A stretch of 64,000 bases of DNA. Source: JBNAVJ01 sp049700455. GTDB lineage: Bacteria > Bacteroidota > Ignavibacteria > Tepidaquicellales > Tepidaquicellaceae. Under the pieces are notes generated by a model that saw only the letters and a program-made list of their open reading frames with translations, was not told the origin of the DNA and ran no database searches. The stretch covers positions 1-64,000 of the forward strand of contig JBNAVJ010000012.1 in assembly GCA_049700455.1 (NCBI GenBank), written 5' to 3'. Positions 41,523-51,470 of this stretch are shown here, one piece after another; within the stretch, counting starts at the first letter, position 1; every line of letters starts with the position of its first letter. The position numbers and the translations under genes were made by a program.

Positions 41523-42893
41523 ATGAAAAAATTAATTTTAACTTTTATAATTACCATTTTTTTTAATGTCTATCTTTTTGCAGGCAATCTTTTTTACTAT
41601 GTTGACTATTCAATTTTCAGGGATGTTGTTAAACAGCGGTCTTCAATAGATATTACCTTTGCTTTTAAACAGGAAGATTTAAAATTTAAGTATGAGGGGG
41701 CAAAGTTTTCTGCTCAGGTTTTGGTTCGGTTGATTGTTAAAAGTAAGGGGCAGGATGTTGTTCTGTTTGATAATACTTTCGGGATTGGTTCAAGTGTTAA
41801 TGATACTGCGAAATTAACTGATATGCTAATAGGTCAGCAGACCTTGATTTTAAACACAGGGGAATATAACTTTAGACTTGTGGCAACTGATAACAATAAC
41901 CCGACCAATGTTGATAGCGCATATTTTGATGTTAAGATTCCAATGTTTGAGGCTGGAGTATCACAACTTAGTGATATACAGGTTGCACTTAAAATAGAAA
42001 GAGCCTCAGAGCCAGATGGTATGTTTTATAAAAATGGGCTGGAAGTTATTCCTAACATCCTTTTTGGTAACAACTTAAATAGAGTTTATTATTATTTTGA
42101 AGTTTATTTTCTCAAGAGTCAATTTACGAAAGGCAATACTTATTTAATAACAGAATTGGTTGAAGATGCAGGTAAGAAAGTGGTTTTTGGCAAAGAAAAA
42201 GAAATATATTCCGAAGCTGATGCATTTGCTGATATAGGAGAGATTCACATAGATTCATTGCAGAGTGGTTCATATAATATATTGATAACACTTCTTGATA
42301 AATCCACAAACCAAAGACTTTCAGCCAGTAAGAAATTTTATGTTTACAATACTAAATTTTCGGAGCAATTAATTAGTTCTGATAGCAAAGGATTTTTGAA
42401 TAGTGAATATGTAAAGATGGATGAAAATACATTGAACGATGAATATAATAAAACAATTTATATTCGTACCAATATTGAAGAAAACGAATTTGAACGGTTA
42501 AAAACTCTTGATGAAAAGCGAAAATTTATGTTTAATTTCTGGTTGAAGCGAGATAATGTCCCATCAACTCCTATTAACGAATACAAAATTGATTATTTCA
42601 AACGAGTTAATGAAGCCAATAAACTTTTTAAACAGGGCTTTACGGAGGGGTGGAAAACAGACAGAGGTCGTGTATACATAGTTTATGGTGTACCCTCTGA
42701 AATAGAGCGACATAGTTATGATGCTGAGACTAAAGCATATGAAGTGTGGACATACGATTACCTTGAAGGAGGGGTACAATTTGTTTTTGCAGAATCTCAA
42801 ATTGCATCCGGTTTATATTTTCTGATTCACTCAACAAAACGAGGGGAAATGAGGAATGACAACTGGATGAATGAAGTGAAAAAATCATTATGA
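41523..42893 (+). CDS. GWxTD domain protein, exported
   Basis: The 456-residue protein has a signal peptide (to about LFAG) and a C-terminal GWxTD domain: FMFNFWLKRDNVPSTPINEY, then GWKTDRGRVYIVYG near residue 376, and EVWTYDYLEGGVQFVF. The N-terminal part looks beta-sandwich-like. GWxTD proteins are common in the Bacteroidetes-Chlorobi group and are of unknown function. The 3' end overlaps the YbbR gene in ATGA. The start follows a terminator closely, so its promoter is unclear. Confidence 0.85.
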   Translation: MKKLILTFIITIFFNVYLFAGNLFYYVDYSIFRDVVKQRSSIDITFAFKQEDLKFKYEGAKFSAQVLVRLIVKSKGQDVVLFDNTFGIGSSVNDTAKLTDMLIGQQTLILNTGEYNFRLVATDNNNPTNVDSAYFDVKIPMFEAGVSQLSDIQVALKIERASEPDGMFYKNGLEVIPNILFGNNLNRVYYYFEVYFLKSQFTKGNTYLITELVEDAGKKVVFGKEKEIYSEADAFADIGEIHIDSLQSGSYNILITLLDKSTNQRLSASKKFYVYNTKFSEQLISSDSKGFLNSEYVKMDENTLNDEYNKTIYIRTNIEENEFERLKTLDEKRKFMFNFWLKRDNVPSTPINEYKIDYFKRVNEANKLFKQGFTEGWKTDRGRVYIVYGVPSEIERHSYDAETKAYEVWTYDYLEGGVQFVFAESQIASGLYFLIHSTKRGEMRNDNWMNEVKKSL

Positions 42894-43819
42894 GAATACA
42901 GAAAAATTTTTTATTGATTTTTATTTCCTTTCTTTTTGCTGTTTTACTATGGTTATATATAAATCTGAGTCTGATTTACACAGTAAATAAAGTTGCAAAG
43001 CTTGATTTTAAGCTAAATAAAAATCAAGCTATTGCAACCGAACTGCCTGATAGCGTTGAGTTAATGTTACGGGGTAAGGGTTGGGATTTATTCCTTCTTT
43101 ATCTAAAGGGGAAATCTGATTTCTCGATTGATTTAACAGGTTATCGTAAAGATGTAAAACTTAATCTTCTCCAGCATTTGCAAGATAGTGGAGAATTACC
43201 ATCAAGTGTTTCTATACTTAACGTAAATCCTCAATTTATAGACCTTGTTTTTGATAATGTAACATCCAGAAAAGTTCCTGTTAAAAATAATGTTAGAATT
43301 GTTCCAAAAGATGGATACATTGTTGTTAGTTCTCCTCAGATACAACCTGACTCAGTTAAGATTACAGGCGCTCTTTCAATAATTAATAAGATTAGAGTAG
43401 TGGGAACGGAGTCTTTGAAAATAGAAAATGTTAGCAGTGATTTTTCAAAAGAGGTAAAAATTATTGATACATCTAACAAAAACATAAAAATTGAACCTGA
43501 TAGAGTTACTATTTCCTATAAGATAGAACTTGCAGCTGAAAAATCATTTGATAATGTGACAGTGAATGTGCAAAATATCCCTCCTGACAAAGAAGTCTTG
43601 TTGATACCACCAAAGATAAAAATTTTTGTAAGAGGAGGAGTTGAAACACTTGCTAAAGTCTTAGTTGAAAGTATATCTGCTAATATAGATTATGAGGTAA
43701 TTGAAGAAGATAAACTTGGATATGTAATACCTGAGATTAGATTGCCTTCTGATATAACACTTGTAAAGCTGGAACCAGAAAAATTGCAGTACATAATCAA
43801 ACGTAAAACATCTCAATGA
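42890..43819 (+). CDS. YbbR-domain (CdaR-like) membrane-anchored protein
   Basis: The 309-residue protein has a single N-terminal membrane helix (LLIFISFLFAVLLWLYINLS) and then about three YbbR-type repeats (ELPDSVELMLRGKGWDLFLL, VTSRKVPVKNNVRIVPKDGY, PPDKEVLLIPPKIKIFVRGG). In Firmicutes such proteins (CdaR) modulate the diadenylate cyclase CdaA. No cdaA lies beside it here. The gene overlaps both neighbours by 4 bases. Confidence 0.82.
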   Translation: MRIQKNFLLIFISFLFAVLLWLYINLSLIYTVNKVAKLDFKLNKNQAIATELPDSVELMLRGKGWDLFLLYLKGKSDFSIDLTGYRKDVKLNLLQHLQDSGELPSSVSILNVNPQFIDLVFDNVTSRKVPVKNNVRIVPKDGYIVVSSPQIQPDSVKITGALSIINKIRVVGTESLKIENVSSDFSKEVKIIDTSNKNIKIEPDRVTISYKIELAAEKSFDNVTVNVQNIPPDKEVLLIPPKIKIFVRGGVETLAKVLVESISANIDYEVIEEDKLGYVIPEIRLPSDITLVKLEPEKLQYIIKRKTSQ

Positions 43820-44547
43820 AATTTCTAATAGAAGAGTTCAGGAAACTAATGCGCGAGATTAAGACACTAAGCTTTAAAGAAGTATACGTTTTTATTTCTG
43901 TAGCTTTTATAATTTTTATTTCGTTTACTATTACAAATACGAGTTTTTATTTTCGTTATATAGGTGCAGATATTCTTCAATCGAGGATATACTGGTTACT
44001 TGGGGACGGACTGATAATGTTTTTGATTCCTGTGTTTTCAGTTAAATTTGTATTTAAAGAAAAGTTATCAGATTTTGGTATACGATTAGGTGATGTTAAA
44101 TTTGGTTTAAGCACGCTTATTCTTTTCTTAATTGTAATGTTACCGTTAGTTTGGATAGTTTCTGCATCTGAGTCATTTGCAGAGACCTATCCACAAGGAG
44201 GTAGGGCACTATTACATAATCCACTTATGTTTATATTTTATGAATTTTGTGTGCTTATTTATATGCTTGGCTGGGAGTTTTTATGGAGAGGATATATGCT
44301 CTTTGGATTAAAAGAGAAATTTGGTTACTATGCTATTCTGATGCAAATGATACCTTTTTTCATCCTTCATAAAGGGAAACCTGAACTTGAACTGTTTGGG
44401 GCAATTTTTGCAGGTATTATTCTTGGTATTCAGGCATGGAGAAGTAATTCTTTTGTTTATTCGTGGATATTACATTGGCTGATAATGCTAAGCATTGATA
44501 GTATCTCAATTGTGAGAAAAATTTATAATTTCTATTCCGTATTTTAA
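43816..44547 (+). CDS. CPBP-family intramembrane protease (Abi/CAAX-like)
   Basis: The 243-residue protein has six to eight predicted membrane helices and the CPBP motifs: WEFLWRGYMLFGL near residue 152 (one Glu and the Arg of EExxxR), FFILHKGKPELELFGAIF near 180 with its His, and a last ILHWLIMLSID. The family includes eukaryotic CAAX proteases and bacterial bacteriocin-immunity proteins. The usual EE is reduced to a single Glu, which may still be catalytic. Translation is coupled to the YbbR gene in ATGA. Confidence 0.82.
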   Translation: MKFLIEEFRKLMREIKTLSFKEVYVFISVAFIIFISFTITNTSFYFRYIGADILQSRIYWLLGDGLIMFLIPVFSVKFVFKEKLSDFGIRLGDVKFGLSTLILFLIVMLPLVWIVSASESFAETYPQGGRALLHNPLMFIFYEFCVLIYMLGWEFLWRGYMLFGLKEKFGYYAILMQMIPFFILHKGKPELELFGAIFAGIILGIQAWRSNSFVYSWILHWLIMLSIDSISIVRKIYNFYSVF

Positions 44548-44548
44548 A

Positions 44549-46270
44549 ATGAAACCTGGACATTTAAGCCAAAATAAAAACATTACTGACAATATATTAT
44601 TACTTTTATTTATTTTATTACTTATTGTCTTTTCCACTTTTAAAGTGTTTCAGGACGATGACATTTTCTGGCATCTTGCAACTGGACGATATATTGTTGA
44701 AAATAAATCAATACCTTCTACTGATATATTCAGCTATATAGAAAGTGATACAAAATGGATTCCATTTGAATGGGGTTGGGATGTTGCTACCTTTGCTATT
44801 TACAATTTAGGAGGCTACGTTGCTCTTTCCTTATTCAGGACTCTGCTTATTATAGCTACTTTTGGCTTGCTATTGATGACAATGAAAAAACTGGAGTTAA
44901 GCACAGGTTTGATTTATTCTTCATTACTGCTGGTTGCAATAGCTCTTTTACCCAGAATGAGTATCAGACCACATCTTTTTTCGTATTTGGGCTATGCGTT
45001 TCTTATCTATATTATTACGGTAGTCCGCACTGATGAAAATAAGTTTAGACTATTATATAGCATTCCCTTTATTTTTTTAGTCTGGGCAAATGTCCATATG
45101 AGTGTAATGCTAAGTTTAGTTGTGGTTGTTTTGTTTGCTGTGTTTTATTATCGGAAGGAAAAAAATAATAAGACACCCAATCAAAATAAAATCAAAACAA
45201 TTCTTATTATTTTGATTGCTACTGCTATTGCAATGATAGTAAATCCTCATCATATAAACACCTATATATATGCTTATGAGCATTCATCAATGGATATGTT
45301 ACAGAATATAAACGAGTGGCGTTCTCCATTTGCGAGTGATAGAGGTATTTATAACATAATTTATTTCTTGTTTCTGGCTCTGAGTGTATATTCGGTATAT
45401 AAATTATTAAAAAAGAGAGATTATTTCCCAGCACTTGTGATTGTTTTAACTGCTGCTAATTCGTTTCGGGCTGTAAGATTTACAGCAGAATTTTTGCTTT
45501 TGTCTGTGGTTTTCATTGTTATTGCCTATGAACCTATTTTTAGAAAAGTTTTTTCCGAGAAACAGCTTGGTATTATAAACGGAGGTTTAACAATAATAAT
45601 TGTTCTTCTGTTATATTTTTCATATACGAATGAATTATATTCAAAAGTAATAAAAAGTAATTTTCGTGAAACCGGATTTGGAATCAATGAGAAATTTTTT
45701 CCTGTAAAAATGTTTGATTTTATCAGAAAAACAAGGATTGAACAAATAGGTAGTAATCCTTTTAATTCGTTAAATATAGGAGGATACTTTATATGGAACT
45801 TCCCGGAGAGAAAAAATTTTATTGATAGTAGGAATATTTCGGAAAAAAGATATAACCTCTATAAGGAATTAAATGCTGTAAGAAGTGGTTTTGATGCAAG
45901 ACTCAAACAGCTTGGAATAGATTACATATTATACAGTGCTCCAACAATGACATTGAACGCTTCTGTTCTTGAAAAAACAATCATTGCTTATCTTAGTACG
46001 AGTCCTGAGTGGAAACTGCTTTACTGGGATGATATCTCTTTTTTGTTCGTGAAAAATGAAACGAAATTTGCTAACTTGATTAAACAATATGAATATAAAT
46101 ACTTGAATCCCTATAAATATATTTTCCAATCGAAGGATTTTATTGAATCTTATAATAATGACAAAGATGGTTTTATGCAGGAGGTGATAAGGAAGCAAAG
46201 TGAAGATTTCCAGAGTAAAATTTTAAGAGATATTGTTAAAAGACTAAATATAGAAGTTAAAATAAACTAA
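44549..46270 (+). CDS. Polytopic membrane protein, GT-C glycosyltransferase-like
   Basis: The 573-residue protein has an N-terminal helix, a loop FQDDDIFWHLATGRYIVENK with clustered Asp, the segment STDIFSYIESDTKWIPFEWG, then about ten hydrophobic helices and a soluble C-terminal domain (NIGGYFIWNFPERKNFIDSR, LGIDYILYSAPTMTL). Acidic residues in the first periplasmic loop followed by WHL are typical of GT-C enzymes that use polyprenyl-linked sugars. Donor and acceptor are unknown. It begins 1 base after the CPBP gene and is 12 bases from pdxJ. Confidence 0.65.
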   Translation: MKPGHLSQNKNITDNILLLLFILLLIVFSTFKVFQDDDIFWHLATGRYIVENKSIPSTDIFSYIESDTKWIPFEWGWDVATFAIYNLGGYVALSLFRTLLIIATFGLLLMTMKKLELSTGLIYSSLLLVAIALLPRMSIRPHLFSYLGYAFLIYIITVVRTDENKFRLLYSIPFIFLVWANVHMSVMLSLVVVVLFAVFYYRKEKNNKTPNQNKIKTILIILIATAIAMIVNPHHINTYIYAYEHSSMDMLQNINEWRSPFASDRGIYNIIYFLFLALSVYSVYKLLKKRDYFPALVIVLTAANSFRAVRFTAEFLLLSVVFIVIAYEPIFRKVFSEKQLGIINGGLTIIIVLLLYFSYTNELYSKVIKSNFRETGFGINEKFFPVKMFDFIRKTRIEQIGSNPFNSLNIGGYFIWNFPERKNFIDSRNISEKRYNLYKELNAVRSGFDARLKQLGIDYILYSAPTMTLNASVLEKTIIAYLSTSPEWKLLYWDDISFLFVKNETKFANLIKQYEYKYLNPYKYIFQSKDFIESYNNDKDGFMQEVIRKQSEDFQSKILRDIVKRLNIEVKIN

Positions 46271-46282
46271 AAGTATAAAATT

Positions 46283-46993
46283 ATGAAATTAGCAGTTAAT
46301 GTTGATCATATTGCTACTTTAAGGGAGGCAAGAGGGGAGATAGAACCCGACCCTGTTATAGCAGCGGGGATCTGTGAACTTGCAGGGGCTGAAGGGATTG
46401 TGTGTCATTTGAGGGAAGATAGAAGACATATAAATGATAGAGACCTCCGACTTTTACGGGAGGTGGTCAAGACAAAGCTTGATCTTGAAATGGCGGCGAC
46501 AGAGGAGATGTTGAAGATAGCCTGTGATGTAATTCCAGATCTGGTGACAATTGTTCCAGAGAATCGGCAGGAATTAACAACAGAGGGAGGGCTGGATATT
46601 TCGGCAAACAAGAGTAAACTTGAAGAGTATATCAACGAGTTGCATTCCAAAGATATAAAAGTGAGTTTATTTATAGATCCTGAACCTGGAAACGTTGATA
46701 AATCAATTGAGGTTGGGGCTGACATTATTGAGATACATACAGGGAAATATGCCAATGCAGTTACAGAAAGAGACCAAATCAATGAACTGAGTAAAATAGC
46801 AACTATTGCTCAGATGGGTGCAGAATTAGGATTGATAGTAACTGCTGGTCACGGTTTAAATTATTATAATATTTCCCCTTTAAAAAATATGAGTGAAATT
46901 CGGGAAGTTAGTATAGGTCATGCAATAATTTCTCGTGCAGTTTTTGTAGGATTGGCAAAGGCTGTGGAAGAAATGGTAAAATTGTTACAGTAA
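46283..46993 (+). CDS. pdxJ: Pyridoxine 5'-phosphate synthase
   Basis: The 236-residue TIM-barrel enzyme condenses 1-deoxyxylulose 5-phosphate with 3-amino-2-oxopropyl phosphate in de novo vitamin B6 synthesis. Diagnostic segments are KLAVNVDHIATLREARGEIE, CHLREDRRHINDRDLRLL, VPENRQELTTEGGLDI, EIHTGKYANA and TAGHGLNYYNI. Length is standard. lptB follows 6 bases later. Confidence 0.97.
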   Translation: MKLAVNVDHIATLREARGEIEPDPVIAAGICELAGAEGIVCHLREDRRHINDRDLRLLREVVKTKLDLEMAATEEMLKIACDVIPDLVTIVPENRQELTTEGGLDISANKSKLEEYINELHSKDIKVSLFIDPEPGNVDKSIEVGADIIEIHTGKYANAVTERDQINELSKIATIAQMGAELGLIVTAGHGLNYYNISPLKNMSEIREVSIGHAIISRAVFVGLAKAVEEMVKLLQ

Positions 46994-46999
46994 AGAAAT

Positions 47000-47749
47000 A
47001 TGGGTGAATTACGAGCTGAAAATTTAGTTAAGTCATTTAAGAAACGCAGAGTTGTTGATAATGTTAGCCTTAACTTACAGCAGGGGGAGATAGTTGGGTT
47101 ACTTGGTCCTAATGGAGCCGGTAAAACAACTACATTTTATATGATTTGTGGAATGATAAAACAGGATGAAGGAGATGTATATCTTGGTGATATATGTATA
47201 TCCAGATATCCGATGTATAAAAGGGCAAAATATGGCATCGGTTACCTTCCTCAGGAGCCTTCCATTTTTCGCAAAATGACAGTACGTGAAAATATTCTTT
47301 CTGTTTTACAATTTATGGAGCTTGATGAAGATGAGCGGGAGGAAAGGTGTTATCGTTTGATGAAGGATTTTAATATTGATAAAGTGCAGGATTCCCTCGG
47401 CTATACGTTAAGTGGAGGGGAAAGAAGGCGAACTGAAATAGCAAGAGCGCTTGCCAGTGACCCTAAGTTTATATTGCTTGATGAACCTTTTGCTGGTATA
47501 GATCCAATTGCTTCGGAAGATATTATGAGAATGGTAGCTGATTTAAAAAGCAGAGATATTGGTGTTTTAATAACAGATCACAATGTTCATGAAACTCTCT
47601 CAATAGTTAGTAGAGCGTATATCTTAATAGAGGGAAAAATCTTTGCACAGGGGCCAGCTGAAGAGCTAGCTTCGAATGAAATGGTCAAGAAACTCTATCT
47701 TGGAGAGCGATTCAACCTTGATCGTTACCTTTTAAACAAAGAGATATAA
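47000..47749 (+). CDS. lptB: Lipopolysaccharide export ABC ATPase LptB
   Basis: The 249-residue ATPase has Walker A GPNGAGKTT (36-44), the LptB-type LGDICISRYPMYKRAKYGIG, signature LSGGERRRTEIARAL near 138, Walker B ILLDEPFAGIDPIA and switch ITDHNVHETLSI. The sequence FAGIDPIA and the DHNVHETL switch fit LptB, which drives LPS from the inner membrane with LptFG. This implies an LPS-bearing outer membrane. Its end is one base from the convergent FmdB gene. Confidence 0.94.
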   Translation: MGELRAENLVKSFKKRRVVDNVSLNLQQGEIVGLLGPNGAGKTTTFYMICGMIKQDEGDVYLGDICISRYPMYKRAKYGIGYLPQEPSIFRKMTVRENILSVLQFMELDEDEREERCYRLMKDFNIDKVQDSLGYTLSGGERRRTEIARALASDPKFILLDEPFAGIDPIASEDIMRMVADLKSRDIGVLITDHNVHETLSIVSRAYILIEGKIFAQGPAEELASNEMVKKLYLGERFNLDRYLLNKEI

Positions 47750-47750
47750 T

Positions 47751-48041
47751 TTATTCTTTCTTTTGTTTTCCTGATTTGGGTGTTTTGTTAGAGTTCTTAG
47801 TAGTGGTTGATTTATCTTTATTTGTTTTATTTGATGTTTCAGAATGTGATGAAGACTTGTTTTTGTAATCCGTAAGATAAAAACCTGTTCCCTTAAAAAT
47901 AAGTCCAGCTCCTGCACTAATTTTTCGTTTCAGAGCAGGTTTACCACAAGCCGGGCACACTTTAAGAGGTTCGTCCTTTATAGATTGGAAAAATTCAAAC
48001 TCCTTGCCGCATTTATTACACTGATAGTCGTAAGTAGGCAT
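47751..48041 (-). CDS. FmdB-type zinc-ribbon protein
   Basis: The 96-residue protein starts MPTYDYQCNKCGKEFEFFQS and has C8, C11, C29 and C32 as a zinc ribbon, followed by the family's FKGTGFYLTDYKN and a Lys/Ser/Thr-rich tail. Members are annotated as putative regulators, but no general function is established. It begins 3 bases after the tubulin-like gene and is last in that operon. Confidence 0.88.
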   Translation of the reverse strand: MPTYDYQCNKCGKEFEFFQSIKDEPLKVCPACGKPALKRKISAGAGLIFKGTGFYLTDYKNKSSSHSETSNKTNKDKSTTTKNSNKTPKSGKQKKE

Positions 48042-48044
48042 TTG

Positions 48045-51000
48045 TTATTTATTGTTTTTAAATTTGTTAAGAAATTTCTGTTTTGCAATATTATAATCCT
48101 CTTCTGTTATTAAACCTTTATCAAGAGCAATTTTTAGTTCAGAGAGCTTATTAATATCAATATAACTGTTCCCTTCAGATGTTGTAGTATTAGTTGTCAG
48201 GTTATCTATTTTCAGAATTCTTTTAGGCGTATCAATAGATAAGCAAGAGATTTCATCGAGGTTATTCTTTAAATGTTTTGCACGTGAGATAACGGCATCT
48301 TTTTGCCCCGCAGGGATATTATGTTCAATTTCTCTTATAAGTTTCTTCAAGTAATTATGTTTTAACGATGTTCGTTTACTTTTTTCTCCGCCACTTGATT
48401 CAACTTCTTCTACGGTATATACTTTTTCGGAGTAGTATTCACAAATTACAAGTAATTCTGCATAATAGCCATTGCGTAAAAGGGTTTTAAGGAGATTATC
48501 AGTTTTTTCCAACAACTCGTTACGAAGTGAGTTTTGTTCCTGTTCATTAAAGAGTGTTTTCAGAAGTTTTTGTTCAATGCCGAGCTGATCAACCCGTGAG
48601 CCAGTTATACCTTCTCTTCTGGTGTAAAAGTACACAGGTAATTCTTCTCCTGTGAGTTCATTTTTCATTAATTTTACTTCAAATATGCCCAGTATTACTC
48701 CAAGAATAAATGCTCTGAAGGCTTCTTCAAGTCGTTGTTTTTCATTACTTGTAAAAGGCACTACGTCTGAAAACTGATAGTAGTTTTTATCAATATGCAA
48801 GTCATAGCTTCCCGTTATAGATAACATCTGATAGTAGGTTCTCATTTCATTTGAAACAGGATAAAGATAAAATAATGGGAAACCAGCCCATTCGAAATAA
48901 AAGACAATAGAAGATTTATCAGCAGAATCTTTAAATTCTACATTTGAACCTACAATTGAAACTATTGTATCTTTAAACTTCCCGAAAGATTCTGAATTAG
49001 TTTGTACTCCGATATAAAATTTCTTTGCAGATTCAGGTAGCTTAAATTTCCCTGGTTCTTCGTATATTTTAATCCAGGGATAAGCCTGATTTAGAATACT
49101 TCTAATTCTGGATTCAGTTTTCAAAATGTCTTTTGTAAAAAGTATATCAAGTATTTCGTAATCGTTTCTAATATTCTGGAAAAACTCCTTAGCGAAGTTA
49201 AGCATTTTTATTTCAATTTCGAATGCATCATTAGTTTTAAGCAGGTTTACAATTGTATTAATGTCAGATGCACCTAATCGCTTAAGAAATTTATTAGCAA
49301 GCTCTTTAATTGTATCGGAAGCGTTCTTCCCGGTTCCTACATATCTGGGATAATATTCAGATTCAATATCTTCTGGCTTATAAATGAGTAGATTGAACGA
49401 GTTGTCAGGTTTTTCCATAAAATAGGAATACTTGTTCCTGAAGTTTTCTTTTAGCACGCCGAGGTTTCCGGTAAGCCTATTCAAGTCAGGTAACAAGCCT
49501 GAAATGTAAACTTTTCCATCATCTGCTTTTCTGGTCTGTTCAATCAAATAGAAAACTCTCTGACAGATTTCTTTAGCATAAACTCTGGCTTTGAGCTTAA
49601 TTAGAGCGGTATAGTATTCATCAAGAGCACTGATAACTTTCTCCAGGGACCCCTCCATAGCAGCACGTTTGAGAGGATTGAGATTTGAACGTGCTTCATC
49701 TTCTTTCAGTTCTTGCATTTTTCTCCGTACTTCCGTTTCGAGTTTAGGTACTAAGTTTTGTAATTCCTTGATTTCTTTTTCGAATCTTGAGAGATAGTCA
49801 AAGTTATTATTTGTTAAAATAAATTGTAAACGTTTTAAAAGATTTATAGTATAGAAAACACCTCTGGAAGAGTCATTTATTAACTGATTAATTTTCCTTT
49901 CAAGCGTACCGGGTAAATTTCTATCTCTATCTCCAACAACTTCAGAAAGAAGTTTTGTCCTATTTTCGTATAGAATGGAAAAAAACATTCCAAGTCTCTG
50001 GGTATCGTTATCATCAATAAAGTTGGTGTCAAATTTATTTTTTTCGGATAATAGATATTCTACCCAATGTTTCCCTCGTTTTCCACTAACGAGGTCGTTT
50101 TTCAAAGTATTAAGGAAAGTATGTATTTGTGCTTGCAGGGAAGATTTTTCTCCAGCTGCGTAAAGACAGTCAAGCAGTTGATGTCGTGTTGCTGATTCAA
50201 GTATGCCGAGTTCCGGCAGCAGGTCATTCAGGAGATAGCTATCAATTTCAGGTTGCGAACCTTCAGCGTAAGAGAGATAATAATTAATAATATCCCCACA
50301 TAACTTATACGAACAGGAGAGAATAATCCTATCAACGGGAATAGAAATGGAAGCCTGGCCAAAAGAGGAATATTTACAGGAAAATGTTTCATCTGAAGAA
50401 AGTAAATTTTCGGGATAGAATCGCTGTTTATATTGGAGGAGGTTAATTCTTACACCACGTTTGTAATTAGCAAAATCAGAGTTTGAGAAATCCTGAAATA
50501 TTGAATCAGCAATCATTTTGAAGATATCACGGGTGCTGATATCAGAAATTGTTAGGTTTTTAAGATTTTCTCCATCAATGAAATATATGTCATCATAAAC
50601 TCCGGGTTGGAAGTTTTTCGGTTCATTGCGTTTCCAGGAGACTTCAAAATTGTGTCGGAAGTTAAAATGTTCAAGTTCCATTAAAGCGGCGTATCCGTTA
50701 GCATAAATTCTTTCTTTGCCATAATTCTGAAAAATTTTTGGTAAAAGGATGTATGCAGAAGATATAGCCTGGTTTTTAAATAAATCACGGATAAGGAAAC
50801 CAAAATCTATAAACATTCCAGACCCAGTACCCCCACTAACAGATGCAATTACATAAACATTAATCTTTTCTGTATTGACGGATTTTATGTGATGCTTTTC
50901 TTTAACAAAGTTGATAGATCTTGCATCAGTGATTCTTGATTTAGCTGTAACGAGCTTATTACATATTTCTTCAAAATTATGAAAGAAGGCAAGTCGTGCA

Positions 51001-51434
51001 GCTGGTCGAATTTGGCCGGCACCGGTATTCATTGTTCCAAGTTTACCAATTTCTCCCGAAGGATTAAGCCATCGCTTTATGTGTGGGATATCGTCCAATC
51101 GAGCTATATATTCAGATGGGTTTACAGGATTAAACACTTTTTCTGCAGGCTGAAAATCTATATCACGTATTAAAAAGTCTCGCTCACGAGCAATACCTGT
51201 TTCTTCAGCTGGAGCATTGTCTGTATCAATGTATAAGTACGAAGCGATGGGAAACTCAATTAATGAACCGTATCTTTCAACAAATTGTCGTCTCAGTCTC
51301 AATAATACTTCTTTTCCGGTGCCACCTATTCCTATAACTATTGTTGGAGAAAATTCCTGGGTTTTTAGCTTTAAAGAGCCTCTATTGGCTTCTGTAAGCA
51401 CAATGTTTGTCTCGTTCGCTAAATTTTCATTCAT
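48045..51434 (-). CDS. Tubulin/FtsZ-superfamily GTPase-like protein with C-terminal SHOCT-like segment
   Basis: The 1129-residue protein shows the nucleotide-binding loops of tubulin/FtsZ: GIGGTGKEVLLRLRRQF (35-51), LYIDTDNAPAEE (67-78), and the signature ASVSGGTGSGMFIDFGFLI near residue 200. This matches the large bacterial tubulin-like family (Pfam Tubulin_2). Helical, partly coiled-coil sequence follows (about 545-660, for example KELQNLVPKLETEVRRKMQE), then a long alpha/beta region with no domain I know. The last 35 residues (KLSELKIALDKGLITEEDYN) fit a SHOCT oligomerisation segment. It has no transmembrane helix and is probably cytoplasmic. It lies 36 bases downstream of a FabL-like reductase in an operon with accB and accC. 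Polymerisation and GTPase activity are inferred only. Confidence 0.8.
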   Translation of the reverse strand: MNENLANETNIVLTEANRGSLKLKTQEFSPTIVIGIGGTGKEVLLRLRRQFVERYGSLIEFPIASYLYIDTDNAPAEETGIARERDFLIRDIDFQPAEKVFNPVNPSEYIARLDDIPHIKRWLNPSGEIGKLGTMNTGAGQIRPAARLAFFHNFEEICNKLVTAKSRITDARSINFVKEKHHIKSVNTEKINVYVIASVSGGTGSGMFIDFGFLIRDLFKNQAISSAYILLPKIFQNYGKERIYANGYAALMELEHFNFRHNFEVSWKRNEPKNFQPGVYDDIYFIDGENLKNLTISDISTRDIFKMIADSIFQDFSNSDFANYKRGVRINLLQYKQRFYPENLLSSDETFSCKYSSFGQASISIPVDRIILSCSYKLCGDIINYYLSYAEGSQPEIDSYLLNDLLPELGILESATRHQLLDCLYAAGEKSSLQAQIHTFLNTLKNDLVSGKRGKHWVEYLLSEKNKFDTNFIDDNDTQRLGMFFSILYENRTKLLSEVVGDRDRNLPGTLERKINQLINDSSRGVFYTINLLKRLQFILTNNNFDYLSRFEKEIKELQNLVPKLETEVRRKMQELKEDEARSNLNPLKRAAMEGSLEKVISALDEYYTALIKLKARVYAKEICQRVFYLIEQTRKADDGKVYISGLLPDLNRLTGNLGVLKENFRNKYSYFMEKPDNSFNLLIYKPEDIESEYYPRYVGTGKNASDTIKELANKFLKRLGASDINTIVNLLKTNDAFEIEIKMLNFAKEFFQNIRNDYEILDILFTKDILKTESRIRSILNQAYPWIKIYEEPGKFKLPESAKKFYIGVQTNSESFGKFKDTIVSIVGSNVEFKDSADKSSIVFYFEWAGFPLFYLYPVSNEMRTYYQMLSITGSYDLHIDKNYYQFSDVVPFTSNEKQRLEEAFRAFILGVILGIFEVKLMKNELTGEELPVYFYTRREGITGSRVDQLGIEQKLLKTLFNEQEQNSLRNELLEKTDNLLKTLLRNGYYAELLVICEYYSEKVYTVEEVESSGGEKSKRTSLKHNYLKKLIREIEHNIPAGQKDAVISRAKHLKNNLDEISCLSIDTPKRILKIDNLTTNTTTSEGNSYIDINKLSELKIALDKGLITEEDYNIAKQKFLNKFKNNK

Positions 51435-51470
51435 ATTTTAAAAAATTATCTCTTGTTAAGCGAGATTATT

